From Dolomedes plantarius (Eukaryota > Arthropoda > Arachnida > Araneae > Dolomedidae): a stretch of DNA of 64,000 nucleotides. Every line of letters starts with the position of its first letter. Position 1 is the first letter of the stretch. The DNA is taken from assembly GCA_907164885.2 (NCBI GenBank), contig OU015496.1:182065374-182129373 (forward strand). Direction: 5' to 3'. Below, piece after piece: positions 11,830 to 22,711 of the stretch. The position numbers were made by a program, and so were the translations under genes. Under the pieces are notes generated by a model that saw only the letters and a list, made by a program, of their open reading frames with translations, searched no databases and had not been told where the DNA came from.

Positions 11830-12897
11830 GTTGATTATGTTTCCTTGATGAATGGTTTGAAGCCTCTGTCTTCGGAAAATTGAAACCGTAAAAGATATGC
11901 TTTAATATTCCTGATTTGTATTTCAGCACTCGCAACTCGCTGTTTTAAAATTAACAGTTGATAATTTACAGCCTCGATTTTTAAAAAAAAATTATGATGC
12001 AAATAATATCTGAAGTGCTTTAAAATGTACGTAAATGTGCACCACCAGCTAAAACATGAAAAGCCTGTTTTCCTTTTTTAAAATGCTTATCTTTATTGTA
12101 TCCTAAGTTGTATCCAAAAATATTAATAGAATTTATTTTTAGCGTTACATATTTCATCGTATGTATTAAAGTATTAATACTTCTCGTTGATTTTATATCC
12201 CTGAAAAAATGTTTTTAATCAAATTTTTGAACTAGTTTATAATTTTTCATCTAGGATATTGCATATTGCTATAGGTTTGAGAGAAATAATTTCATGCCAA
12301 GTGTTCGATTTCCTCAGTACCATAATTTTCTTAATTTTATTTCATTATAAAGTAAAATATTAAATATTTATTATCAAGTATATGTTACAGGCAGTTTGCA
12401 CTTTTCAGCAACTAAAACTTCCTCACCTCAGTTTCTTGATTTTATTTACGTCCTGAATGCTTAGGTTGTACTCAAAAATAACTTATTAAACAACTAAGAA
12501 AAAAATATTAAAAAGAATACTGTTCATTTGATATCAGTGAAAAGTTATAAACAGAAATAATCTATTATAATATGATTTGAAACAAGTGTTCTCATTTTTT
12601 CTTTTCTGTATGCTACCGAGTATTCGATTAATGGGAACTCTGTATTCCAGATGAAGCACATCCAACTAAAGTTATTTCTAAAGTTGTAGAATGAGAAACA
12701 AACACATTTTGCTCATGATTTTTATGACTGCTTTATATATCTATTAGTAAAAATAGTCCATATGAAAGTCTTAAAACGTGTGTATAAAATCGTCTTCACT
12801 TGCTGAAAAAACGTCGAAGAATATTTTCTCTTTCACATATGTCTCACAAGATTTGTACATTATCTTGTATTGTTGTATGAATGTGGCTCGGAAATAA
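11830..12897. other. Downstream region / probable 3' UTR of the minus-strand gene
   Basis: No ORF. In the minus-strand reading this follows the TULIP-gene stop codon directly. The nearest AATAAA on that strand is about 0.45 kb downstream of the stop, near 12440, with others near 12365 and 12135, so the 3' end may lie here. The site is not determined. Confidence 0.3.
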
Positions 12898-14168
12898 TTA
12901 TTCAGTTTCAGGAATTCCTATTTGGAGCAAATCAAGTTGTTCTTGTACACCTTTCTTAACGGGTTCCGCTATAGCATCAGCAAGTTGCAACTTCAGACCA
13001 TTTGTGACGATATTCACAATTGATTCCATGACGTAATCCCACCTTCCTAATCCCTGAAGGTCTAACCACACGTGCCTTATATCTTTCACATAAAGGGTGT
13101 CTAATTCTAATTTGCTTCCCGCTTTCAAATCTTGTTTAATTCGTACAAACCCTTCTACGGATTTCACGCGTATTTCCATATTTCCGGTAGTTCCAGTGCC
13201 AAAAAGCTCTGCTACCCAAGAATAACTGCCTGTTAAATTATCAAACCCAAAATCCGCCTCGAAGATGAGAGAATTGTTTGCAAAAACAGTCATAACGTCT
13301 CCTTTTCTTGCAATTGTTGAAAGCCCATGCAATGTGCCATTGTACAGTTTGAATTCTCCCCTCGTTGTTACGAATAGAAGGTTACTTTCATATATTTCCT
13401 TATAGTCTTGTAAAGGCAAAGGCTCTATATTGTGCTCAACCATGTACTCGGACGCTTTGAAGAGAAGGTTGTCTATGAGGTTTGACGAGCTTGGATCCAT
13501 AAATCCCTCCGGTAGTTGCTGAAATAGTACATCATCAAACTGATGCTTCAAATAAGAACTCATCTCTCTCAAAAGAGTAGGTTTGAGCTCTCCCAGTATT
13601 AGTTCACTTAACTGATTTAGAAGGCTGTTTGATATACTGCCCCATGTACCTCCCCCCATGAGATTTTCAAACTGTAAAGCAATATGTCCTACATCACTTT
13701 CAAGATTGATATCTCCCATAGACAATCTTCCTTCTTCAGTAGTTCCTATTAAAGAGTGACCTCGTAATTTAATTGAAGTCATGTTCATCCAGAATGGGCC
13801 ATCCCCAGATACTGCAAAAAACGTTACTGTACCATCTAGGAAATACTGACCTACTATACTGAGAATTGGAACGGACATATCCGCTGACAAATTCATCTTT
13901 GCAAGATTCATAGCAACACGATCTACCCGAAAGCCTTTCAGACCATGCAGATGGAGATCAGTAAACTGGCCAAAAATCTTTGTGATAAAGCCATCATTAG
14001 ATATGTTGAATGCTTGTAATGGGACAGGATCGTAAACATTTTCAGACAGAAGACCATTTAGATCAACATCGCCTGTTTCAGACCGTGCCTGCTGGATAAG
14101 GTTTCGTATCCTGGATAGAGTATCTGAATCATCCACCTCTCTTTGCGCACGTTGCAACTGGACTTCAT
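12898..14168 (-). CDS. Tandem TULIP lipid-binding protein (takeout/JHBP-like plus mite group 7 allergen-like), terminal exon
   Basis: This is the only convincing host coding sequence. The frame runs about 422 codons from a splice acceptor at 14169-14170 to TAA at 12898-12900. An internal TTG near 14157 is not a real start, because the frame continues upstream to the acceptor. Two similar halves are visible. Residues ~1-215 resemble takeout/JHBP-type domains, with a Pro-Leu 'DPVPLQ' entry strand and a TVTFFAVSGDGPFWMNM sheet. Residues ~225-420 resemble group 7 mite allergen/DUF1397-type domains, with 'EPLPLQDYKE', 'YNGTLHGLSTIARKGDV' and an amphipathic C-terminal helix. These families are alpha/beta super-rolls that hold lipids or other hydrophobic ligands and are normally secreted. 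Several N-x-S/T sites (NMT, NGT, NNS, NLT) fit a secretory route. The signal peptide is expected on an upstream exon, not found. Ligand and tissue are unknown. It is intact across the exon, unlike every transposase nearby. Confidence 0.8.
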
Positions 14169-14184
14169 CTGCAAGGAAGAAAAA
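14169..14184 (-). promoter_or_regulatory. Splice acceptor of the TULIP exon
   Basis: On the minus strand the sequence reads TTTTTCTTCCTTGCAG immediately before the exon. It is a pyrimidine tract ending in CAG. The exon then opens AT-GAA-GTC, so the preceding exon must supply one base of a split codon (phase 1). No donor or upstream exon could be assigned confidently. Confidence 0.75.
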
Positions 14185-15488
14185 TAATACGCTTAGTATC
14201 TCATTGAAAGAAATTCTACTGAATTTTAAGAATTTTAGATCCTTTCTAAGGATAGCAGTCTCGAAATTTTCCCATCCATTAAAATTACTTTAAATTACAA
14301 ATTTTTAACTTAAACAAAATAGTATTATACATAACGATCGACAAGCGTACGGTTAGATTAAGCAATGTAATCAGTATGACTACTAGATTAGGGCTAAAAC
14401 TATCCACTTAACACATAATTCAGGGTTTTCAAATTGTTAACACCTATAATCCTTTCTGTAACAGAAAATGCCGGATAGAAGGCTCAAGGGTTCAGCTCTC
14501 TAGAAGTGGTCTGAATATCTCGAGAAATCATGGTGTATTGAATTATTTAGCTTGGATACAGTGACTGTTTATGGATGTATGTGTTTGCGATTTATGTCTG
14601 TGGAAATTTTGCATGCTTTGATGGTCTTGTTTTAATTGGGAAACACCATCTCAGTTCTTTTCGTTTAATTGAACCCTTTCATTGGCAGTTTACATCAGGA
14701 TTAAAATTTTAGTTACAAAGTATACAAAGATTAATAATGATATCCCGATATAATCATAAACGGGTGTCTATCAAAAGGGAACTTATGACTGCCTCAGTGT
14801 ACCAGACAAGGCTCGACATAGGTATCTGCCCTACAAGATCTTCCGTGTTTGCATCCGTCGATGAAAGATTCGGTTGCTCAAAAGACGCATCACATTTCCC
14901 ACAGCAAGCGCCCTAGCTGCCTACAGGTGAGCCAACTGACGCACGCCACACTCACATCTATACGGTACGAGAAAGATTGAATTGAAGGTTGTGTATGTAT
15001 GTGGGGGTCGGTCGGTCGGGGGAGAGATGGGTAAAACACACGCGGAACAGACGGAAAACAAATCAAAGAGGCACGAAGAGAAGCTTCAAGGCCTAAACGA
15101 AACCATTAAAGAAGAGAAAAAGGAGGTCGAGTTTATATTTTAATTTAAGATGTTGCAGTTTATCAGAATGGTTACATAACGACGAGATATGTCTGATGGC
15201 CAGAATGCGAGGGGCCCAAATTGAGTTTGGGCCCCTCGTTGTTGCCGGTTTTAGTGCAATGAGCTTCAGTACATTGACTTGAACCTAAATTGCAGCTTTT
15301 CGATTTTGAGAAGTCGTGACCTTAGACGGCGATCCTACTATTAAAATTATCATATATCAAAGGGCGCTTTCCCGACCTGTGAGAAGTTTCGTGATACGAA
15401 TGCTCTTACTTTTCAGCCGACTGCCTAGCGTAGAAAAGTAAAAGCAAAAGTGCTCCGTTTATGTCAAAAATGTACGCCACGAGCTAAA
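14185..15488. other. Intron or upstream sequence of the TULIP gene
   Basis: Contains a less A/T-rich stretch at about 14770-15120, including a GGTCGGTCGGTCGGGGG tract near 15005, and a perfect hairpin at 15208-15238. No exon could be supported, although an upstream exon with a signal peptide must exist somewhere to the right. Confidence 0.35.
15208..15238. repeat. Perfect 13-bp hairpin
   Basis: Arms CGAGGGGCCCAAA and TTTGGGCCCCTCG pair perfectly around the 5-base loop TTGAG. It is G+C-rich in an A/T-rich setting. No target duplication or element ends were found around it, and the stem is short for a microRNA precursor. Confidence 0.8.
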
Positions 15489-15502
15489 GATTCTTCTCTA
15501 GT

Positions 15503-15677
15503 TTGGTTGGTTTGGAGCGCTACGGTCAATTTTTGCTCCACGACGGCTAATTAGACCGGGACCTACTGCTTAAAGCCGATTCCGAACGGCTGCAAACGTC
15601 CATGCCAAGAGTGGGATTCGAACCCACAGACTTTGGCTACGGCGCTGGCATTCGGTACCATTCGGCCATCACCCGGC
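15503..15677 (-). mobile_element. tRNA-derived SINE with 14-bp target duplication
   Basis: Flanked by identical copies of GATTCTTCTCTAGT (15489-15502 and 15678-15691). On the minus strand it starts with a tRNA-like head: an A-box-like TGGCCGAATGGT and a B box GGTTCGAATCC. These RNA polymerase III promoter boxes are followed by a unique body and a 3' tail of CCAACC-type repeats. Near the 3' end GGAGC and GCTCC can pair into a stem. Stem-loop plus short tail repeats suggests mobilisation by a LINE that recognises its own 3' end, rather than poly(A)-driven retroposition. Confidence 0.85.
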
Positions 15678-15691
15678 GATTCTTCTCTAGT

Positions 15692-16329
15692 AATTGCTCA
15701 GTAATTCCGAGATAGAAAGCATACAATCTCATTCCCCGCTATTTCATTTTATGTTGTCAGAATGGGGTATCGTAGTTTTAGCTCAGGTCAATTATCTGAT
15801 GGATATCTGGTAACTTAAAATGACTCGAAAGTACTGCTTTTATGGCTAACCTATCCTTCACACGGTTATTTTGAAAAAAAAAATTCCGTAATGGCAGAAC
15901 AGACTGTAGGGTATGACGTTATTATTTTTTGTTTTCTAAACAGTTTACAAGTAACCAATTGCACTTTCCTATAAGCCGAAGTATACATATTGTCAGACTC
16001 TTCAGTAACCTTACATTCAACTTCCTTACAAGGCAGAAAACGAAGACACGCCCGAAAGTAATATAGGTAAAAGGACCTTTGTACGAGAGAGGTATCAAGA
16101 CTTAACCTGAGAGGTCAAGTACTTAAGGCGGCGAGTCAGAGAGTGGGAGTTTCCAGAGCAGCGAAGATGCAGGTGATTCCTTGATTTGAAGATGTTTTGT
16201 CTTCTACTCTAGCCGGCGAGAAACTTTGACCTAAGAATAAGAAAACTTGTGGAGCCTAGTGTAGGAAGTGATATAGGAAATTCAAGAATGTGAGGTGAGA
16301 AATTTTGATTGACACTTTTGACAGTGGCA
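15692..16329. other. Non-coding DNA
   Basis: No gene, RNA or element boundary recognised. Confidence 0.35.
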
Positions 16330-16470
16330 TTCTGTGCCAGTGTCAGTGGAGTCGAGTCCCGCATTTGGTATGGATGTTGCAACTGTTGGAATTGGCTTTA
16401 AACTGCAGATCCCAGTCTATTTAGCGCTCGTGTAGCAAAAGATGTTCGTAATGCTCTCAACCAACCAAAC
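16330..16470 (+). mobile_element. tRNA-derived SINE, plus strand, 5'-truncated
   Basis: Shares the body of the SINE at 15503-15677: a B-box-like GAGTCGAGTCCCGC, then TATGGATGTTGCAA, a GGCTTTAAACTGCAG motif and a CCAACCAACC tail at 16458-16469. The A-box half is missing or unrecognisable. Confidence 0.65.
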
Positions 16471-16713
16471 TGACCTTTGGCTTTATTTTTTGTCTTTTGT
16501 GTTAGCTGTAAGCTCATACACATTCACAATTCGAGCAATAAACTCCAGTTTGTTATTGAATTTGTGATAACACCTTACCACTGACTCTTGGCCATTTATA
16601 CACGGCAGTTTGTTTAATATAATTATTCATTAGACGTTTAAGATAATTACGTCTACATTCGATTATTTCCAAGACTTAATTTTTTTTTAATAGTTGCTTG
16701 CTTTCATTTACAC

Positions 16714-17235
16714 CAGTCATTCTCAACCTTTTTTCTCTCGGGCTATATGCATATGTTTGCTACGTTACATGGGCCGCAACAAACCTCATAATATAATAAT
16801 ATACACTATACCGCACATAGTATATACATAGTTCACTATACTTCATAATATAATAATGTAAAAAGTAAAACTCTAAACCTAAATGTATTCAATCGTTTAT
16901 TTAAAAATGAGTGGGATTTTTAATGTTGAGACAAACGTTTGACTATTTTAAAGAAATCAGCTTTATACTTGCTATATGGTACTCTCAATACGTCATCAAG
17001 GTAAGAATCAATAAGCCGTTTCTATATACGTTCTACGCATATTTCATTTTGGAATAGGATGATTCACAAAGATACGTTGATGTGAACAATGTGAGCAGCA
17101 GGTGGCACATTTATGTACAGATTCGTCTTTATCAGGCACTAATTTTCAAAATTATGTTTATAAATTCGCCTGCCTGATAATGAGTGTTTCGGGCCGCACA
17201 TAAGAGCTTGGTGGACCGCAGTTTAAGTGCCCCTG
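16714..17235. mobile_element. Non-autonomous hAT element with perfect 8-bp target duplication
   Basis: Flanked by ATTTACAC at 16706-16713 and 17236-17243. The left end reads CAGTCATTCTCAACC and the right end finishes GTGCCCCTG. The 522-bp body contains gggccgca words near both ends. No transposase is present. Confidence 0.85.
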
Positions 17236-17243
17236 ATTTACAC

Positions 17244-17621
17244 TAACTATCGGTTCACCTCTGAATCTTCTCGGAGACATTTGTGGATACATATAGTGTA
17301 CTTAAAATGGTCTGATGTCTGGAATTATTTGGCTATGGCTACTGAATAAGCCACCATATGCATGATTGAGAATCCTAATTTTATTCCATTTACTAGTAAA
17401 ACACTGGTAAAAAGTTGTGTCGTGAACACTCTGATAGCTGTATTTTTGGTTTCATGAGATCACCATTATGAAGAAATAAAAATCTGAAGAACGTCATGAT
17501 CACGTCATCTAGTATATTCCTCAAACTGTACTATATTCTTTAGTATGTCCTATTAGATTTAATTTGAATATTTTCTTCTACATTATTTTGTCTATAAAAA
17601 TATCCCTTACGATTATATATA
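17244..17621. other. Non-coding DNA
   Basis: Nothing recognised between the hAT element and the next TA-flanked element. Confidence 0.35.
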
Positions 17622-18579
17622 CAGTGGAATCTCGATCTATCGTTTTCGAAGGGACTGACTGAACTAAACGATGAATGCGGGAAAACGATAGATGCGGGAA
17701 CATACAAGAAAGTATTAACATTCCTTAAAGTTTGATATCCCAAAAATATATTTACTCACATACATAAATGCATACATACCTGTTTTTAATTCAAATAAAA
17801 GTATCTAATCTTTGTTTGTTTTTTGGCGGTTTTCTCTCCACAAGTAAACAATATTTTTTCTGTGTTGCAAATTGCATTCCTTTCGGTATCGGTTATTGTG
17901 TCAGAGTATAAAGAAGCGTCAGCCGTGAATGGTTTGTAACTAGAAACATTCCATTGCACTGGATGGGGTCCGACATAAGACCACCAGGAAGTTTTGCTTC
18001 CGGGTGAAACCCTCATCGGCCAGTGTAGAACTGCAGCAATCAAAAACTTTTCACACCCTAGACCAAACACCAGGGCGCCTCCATCCCAAGGCCAAGACAA
18101 AAGCCATAGGACAGCAGGAACCGCTCAGGTCGGCTGACTGTGAGCCATTGCTGATAAGAACAGAAATGTTGAATAGTTGGAGAATTTGGAATGAGTTTCC
18201 GAAAATAGGATACTTCAGGGGCTAAAAAATTAAAGAACACCAACGACGAACAAATAATGGGAGTGGTACGATTATGCGAAACCAGGCTAAACAAGAGAGA
18301 ACAAAAATACGAAACCGTGCATCTCAAATGTTCTGCTCATTGTTTAATTAGACCGTCATTCTAGCTTCATCCAAACATTTATATTTCAGGTTATTATGAA
18401 AAAACGATCGATCCGATAAATTAATGTAAAGCTGCTGTATTCTGAACGAATATTGCGGGGAAACGATGGATCGAGGAACGATCCATGCGGTCTTTTTTTG
18501 CTTGTTTTCTATGGAATTTATTCGGAACTGGATGAAATAAACGATGCATACGAGAAAACGGTCGATCGAGATTCCACTG
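17622..18579. mobile_element. pogo/Tigger-like element, non-autonomous
   Basis: Terminal inverted repeats read CAGTGGAATCTCGATCTATC on the left and, reverse-complemented, CAGTGGAATCTCGATCGACC on the right. TA flanks the left end; the right flank is TG beside a GT/TA microsatellite. Internal copies of the motif (acgatagatgcggg; cgatggatcgagga) resemble the ends. Overlapping ORFs of 73-104 codons at 17786-18327 show no recognisable domain. The G+C-richer block at about 17930-18240 may be a separate unidentified insertion. A short relative lies at 26957-27112. Confidence 0.75.
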
Positions 18580-18607
18580 TGTGTGTATATATATATATAT
18601 ATATACA
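18580..18607. repeat. (GT)n(TA)n microsatellite
   Basis: Short GT run followed by about ten TA units, between two TA-targeting elements. Confidence 0.85.
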
Positions 18608-19557
18608 CAGTAACCACCGCTTATAGTGATCAGTGATTATAAGAATCAACCGTTTATAAGAATCAATATCGCAAAAACAAAAACAAATGTATTATTTCCA
18701 TGTTAAAATTTTCGCTTTAAAGAATCAATCCACCGGTTTTAAGAATCAGTTTACACTCTTCGCTTTCCTTTCATTTTTCAAAAAAAGCCACTTAAACCCT
18801 TGAAAGGTACGAAGTTCTTTCTTTATTCTTTTTAAAAGAAAGAGTAATAAGATGGGATGGAATACAGTCGTAAAATGGACCCCTTTCTTTGTTAGACATA
18901 ATATAATAGTTTCCCCTTAAACACTTTAGCTAAACACTGTCCTATTAGCTTGACCCAGGAGAATCCTACCCGTGCAGATCCTATTTCACTTTTCTCCACT
19001 GGCAAAGACAGGGACTCTTTTTTTCCCACCTCCCATATCCTGGTTGCGGCTTCCTGAACCCTGAATTACATAAATCTTCGGGGAAGTGTCGACTATCACT
19101 TAGGAAAAAGTGACATTATTAGATTCAGCACGTTATCAAACCGTGAAACGTAAGCTAGAAGGTGAATCTTCGTCTGAGACTATTGGTATTGAAAGAGGTA
19201 TAAACAGCCTCCTGAAAATTTCATTACGTCAAACTACCATAGAAAACTTTTTCTTGCACCCTTCCTGTAGTTGAAATGTTAAACTGTTAAGCAGGTATGT
19301 TGTAACAAATATTGGATTTTTTTCTTCTCTTACTATAATCATGTGTATCTACTTATGGGTCTAGAAATTAAATTGTATTTTTAAAATTATAAAAATAATT
19401 TTAATAAAAGATAATTAACGTAAATTAAAGAGTATTTTATAGTAAATTATCTCATATATGTATATATAGGTGTGTGTGTGCCTGTCCAAAAACCTAAATT
19501 TCGGCTATAAGAATCAAAAACAGTAATAACAAACGTGATTCTTATAAGCTGAAATCA

Positions 19558-19560
<3 letters not shown>
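18608..19560. mobile_element. TA-flanked MITE, full copy
   Basis: The left end is CAGTAACCACCGCTTATAGT. The right end, reverse-complemented, is CAGTGATTTCAGCTTATAAG. The word 'ttataagaatca' recurs inside each end. A second, 3'-truncated copy of the same family is at 41139-41811 and aligns through most of the body. TA targeting and CAGT ends place it with Tc1/mariner-class non-autonomous elements. No transposase is recognised. Confidence 0.75.

Positions 19561-19612
<52 letters not shown>
19561..19612. repeat. (TA)n microsatellite
   Basis: About 24 TA units followed by CATA repeats. Confidence 0.95.
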
Positions 19613-19679
19613 CATACATACACACATACATCAATTGAATACATTGATCGTCGTATATATTATAAATATAAATATATAT

Positions 19680-19926
19680 TGTTAGGTTATTAGGAAAAAT
19701 GACTAGCAGAGTTGTAACATTAAGCTTTATTTACAGCAGCAATTATACATATTTAGTAAAAGGTTTAAAACGAGGAGCGCCTAATTACTGACCCCTCATG
19801 TAAACACATCCGCACGCCAGTGAGACAAGAGGCGAGGTGCAGACATAAGTGCGCCAACTTTGGCGGCGGCTGAGCTCTATCGCAGCCTTTGGTGACAAAC
19901 GGGAAATGAGCATTAAATATTCCAAC

Positions 19927-19927
<1 letters not shown>
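19680..19927. mobile_element. Probable solo LTR, 248 bp
   Basis: Starts TGTTAGG and ends TTCCAACA, so it has TG...CA ends with a short inverted TGTT/AACA. The 5 bases on each side are TATAT, consistent with a 5-bp target duplication, though the setting is a TA-rich microsatellite. Its G+C-richer interior contrasts with the flanks. No internal retrotransposon region is attached. A Gypsy- or BEL-type origin is likely but not shown. Confidence 0.55.

Positions 19928-19952
<25 letters not shown>
19928..19952. repeat. (TA)n microsatellite
   Basis: About 12 TA units. The words after it (attaattgcatacattgac) resemble those before the LTR (atcaattgaatacattgat), so the flanks of the LTR insertion are themselves partly duplicated. 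Confidence 0.85.
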
Positions 19953-19957
<5 letters not shown>

Positions 19958-19984
19958 TAATTGCATACATTGACTGTTGTATTT

Positions 19985-20026
19985 AATTTGAATGTACTCC
20001 GTAGTGAAGTACGGGTTTTCAGCTAG
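19985..20026 (+). mobile_element. Helitron 3' terminus
   Basis: The sequence TGTACTCCGTAGTGAAGTAC then GGGTTTTCAG ends in CTAG followed by T. It is nearly identical to the 3' end of the Helitron at 52363-53195. Helitrons end in CTRR just after a short hairpin-forming stretch. A matching 5' end was not found, so only the terminus is called. Confidence 0.65.
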
Positions 20027-21207
20027 TACATTTATATAATACGATTGACTGAGAATCCATATTTTATTTCTTTTACTTAGAAGACACAAATAATAAGTTG
20101 TGTTGTGGACATTCTGATAGCTTTATTTTTGATTGCATGAAACCAGTCGTATGAAAAAACTATCTGAGGAAAGTCATGATTACGTCATGTATTTATGCGA
20201 TTAGTAATTAAGCTGTTATCGTGCTAAGAATTCGCGGTTTGAGGTCTCAGGATGACAACATCAGCTGATTTATCTGGCTCAGTCTGGAATTATAATCGGA
20301 TTGCATATCTTTCTTTAACAAACACTTTTATCTCCTAAATATAGTTGGAAGCAGAATGGAATGTGGAAAATTTGTGATTCATTTACTCTTAAAAAATATG
20401 AGCTAAACAGCGTTCACTGAAAACCTAAATATTTTTTATTGTCTCATACGATACAGAAATAAGATTTACTATTCTTATCGCTATTGTGTTATTTTTCGTC
20501 GCTACATGATGTTTTAATTTCTTTAGTAAGCTAGTAAAGATAAATAGTTGTGAAGGAGGCCGTTCGGGCGAACTGTCTTACGTACCTTTCAATTATGTCC
20601 GTGACATCATACGCTTTCCATTATAGGGCATAACATTAATAAAGAACAAAATCGGCTTGAGTTGTTATTATTCAGTATGAAGAAAAATTAGGTATAAACT
20701 TAGCATCTTTAGTATTGAATATAAGAAATGCAATTTCTTTTAAAATATATATATATATATATATATATATGTTCCGTTTGTTTAAAATTTTCTAACTCTG
20801 ACACAGACGAACGATTTGACTGAAAGTTACGAAATTAATTGTATTCATTATGATCACACTAGGAAACCTCATGCCAAAATTTGAGTTTATAGCTCAGTTT
20901 CTCTGGGCACTTCCAATGGGATGAATAACTGGTTGAATCAGACACATTTATTTTACCTGAATCCTAAAATGCTTACTTCAGGTCCCAATTAAGGCAGTAC
21001 TTCATTCTTTCGGGGCTCCATTTCTGCCCACTTTCACAATTTTCGTAGTATCCCAAAAACAAAATTGATGCACTTTTTCCAATATTACCATTCTAACACT
21101 TGCAAAAGAGAATAGCTTTTAATTTGCCGATAAATTTTTCATTTGACATTACCAAGAATAATGTATTAAAAAGTTTTAACTGAAAAAAAAAATTGTTTTC
21201 AAATATA
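20027..21207. other. Non-coding DNA with a (TA)n tract
   Basis: A TA microsatellite is at about 20744-20770. Otherwise no feature was recognised. Confidence 0.35.
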
Positions 21208-21369
21208 CAGAAGGTCCTTCGCACTTTATGGAAACGATTTTATAATTTATTTTTGTCGTTTGCATTTTGAGGTAAAAATTTGGCAACTTCAGAATAATCG
21301 TCTGCTACTTACTTTTTTTTAAAAATTAATTCATTGATGGGAATGCAAAATAAAAGATTTATTTTGAAA

Positions 21370-22581
21370 ATGGCTTCTAAAATTGATAGATGGTTCGAAG
21401 GTTACGTAACTGCGCTTTCCGAGAAATATTCGTACCAACAAATTATAAAGTGATGTAAGAATCGCGGTTATGACATTTTAAAAAAAGATATACAGTTGAC
21501 TCTCTGTTTAACGACGCTCTACTTAACAACGATCTCTATTTAAAGACGATATTTCCCAGTCCTGGCCCCTCCGACGTTATAGGAAATGTTATTTTTTCAC
21601 AAATTCTGTTTAAAGGCGATCTCTACTTAAGGACGATTTTTCACGGTCCCTTGAAAGTCGTTAAACAGAGAGCCAACTGTATATATAATATATTAAATTT
21701 GAAAAGAGAAAAAAATAACTGAAAGTAAAAATGAAAACATGACCGCGAAACCTCATCCTCAAGACTGTTCAAACGCATGTAAATATTAAGAGAGTGAAGT
21801 CTCTCTAAAAGGAAATCCGCCGACTTAAAGATCCATTGCATCGAACTAGGAATGTCTTCTGGCACTGTAAGTAAAATCATTCATAAAGATTTGAAGTTAA
21901 AAAAGATGTTTAAACCTAAAGTTCATCTGCCAAAGCTGAAAAAAAAATTGAAAAATTGAAAATTGCTGAAAAAAAAATTGTAGAAAATTATATGAAAAAC
22001 ACCTAGCTGCTGAAAAATGGAAATTTGTGGTAGTACTTGATGATGCTTGAATGTATTTAAGTGACTGTAATAAAAAAAGATCAATTTTCTGTTGCTCAAC
22101 TGACGGGAATGACCGTACGAAATGGCTTCGTCAGTGTACAGAAAAGTTCCTAAAGGAATTCCTGATAGTTGCAGAATTTTGTTACAATGGCAAATCAAAA
22201 ATAAAGAAGAGTCTCAAAGCCAAAATTAATTCACTCTACTATAAGCAGAATATTTTAGAACCAACTTTTGAAGAAGAAATCCTTATATGGGAAGGACATT
22301 GATAAAGTTGAGCTTCATATGGACAAAGCCTCTAGTCACGTCTAAATCAACTGCCGCTTATTTAGCAAAGAGAGAATTAGAAACAGGAATAAAGTGTATC
22401 CCATTTAATGAAATACCTGTAAAATCACCCGACGTCTCCAATGGAGTTTTGCGCGTTCGGTTTATTAAAACGAGCCGTAGGAAAACAGCATCCAAGAGCA
22501 CTGAACGGACTTTGGAAAACGTTCCAAGGGGAATGGGGTAAAATTGACATGACAGTACTAAGAAAAAGTTTACTTTTATGA
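21370..22581 (+). pseudogene. DD41-group mariner transposase, frameshifted and interrupted
   Basis: The likely start is the ATG at 21370 (MASKIDRWFEGYV), opening the DNA-binding half. A MITE interrupts it at 21493-21679. The first catalytic Asp lies in VVVLDDA just before 22050, followed by an in-frame TGA where the family has Trp. The second Asp is in MDKASSH near 22320 and the third acidic residue in SPDVSPMEF near 22440, about 41 residues later, read across frameshifts. In this copy the third residue is Glu, while the related copy at 40589-41136 has Asp. Mariner transposases cut and paste their element at TA. At least three frame changes and stops show this copy is dead. Confidence 0.8.
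21493..21679. mobile_element. 187-bp pogo-like MITE nested in the mariner
   Basis: The TA-flanked ends are inverted repeats, CAGTTGACTCTCTGTTTAAC on the left and, reverse-complemented, CAGTTGGCTCTCTGTTTAAC on the right. Interior words such as 'cttaaggacga' and 'tttaaagacga' echo the ends. It splits the N-terminal half of the transposase, so it arrived later. Confidence 0.85.
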
Positions 22582-22711
22582 AAAATTCGAGCTAGAGATT
22601 GTCAAGAACCATGGTTATCAGATAGAAGCAAATCGTCTAAAAAAATATGGCATTTATACATAAAACTTAACTATCAAAATCGTTTCCATAAAGTGCGAAC
22701 GACCTTCTGTA

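Larger units (their letters stand above)
21208..22709 (+). mobile_element. Mariner-like element of the DD41 group, near full length, inactive
   Basis: Flanked by TA at 21206-21207 and 22710-22711. Terminal inverted repeats of about 38 bp match almost perfectly: left CAGAAGGTCCTTCGCACTTT, right (reverse-complemented) CAGAAGGTCGTTCGCACTTT, both continuing into ATGGAAACGATTTT. Total length is 1502 bp, or about 1.3 kb without a 187-bp MITE nested at 21493-21679, which is the usual size of a mariner. The coding region is broken by several stops and frameshifts. Confidence 0.9.

Noticed and set aside
15600..15680. Possible minus-strand tRNA gene (B box GGTTCGAATCC, A-box-like stretch)
   Set aside because: The cloverleaf cannot be completed, and the tRNA-like head continues into a SINE body bounded by a 14-bp target duplication.
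17786..18327. Three overlapping ORFs of 73-104 codons, considered as LINE or transposase pieces
   Set aside because: No reverse transcriptase, endonuclease or DDE motifs could be read; left as unassigned content of a pogo-like element.
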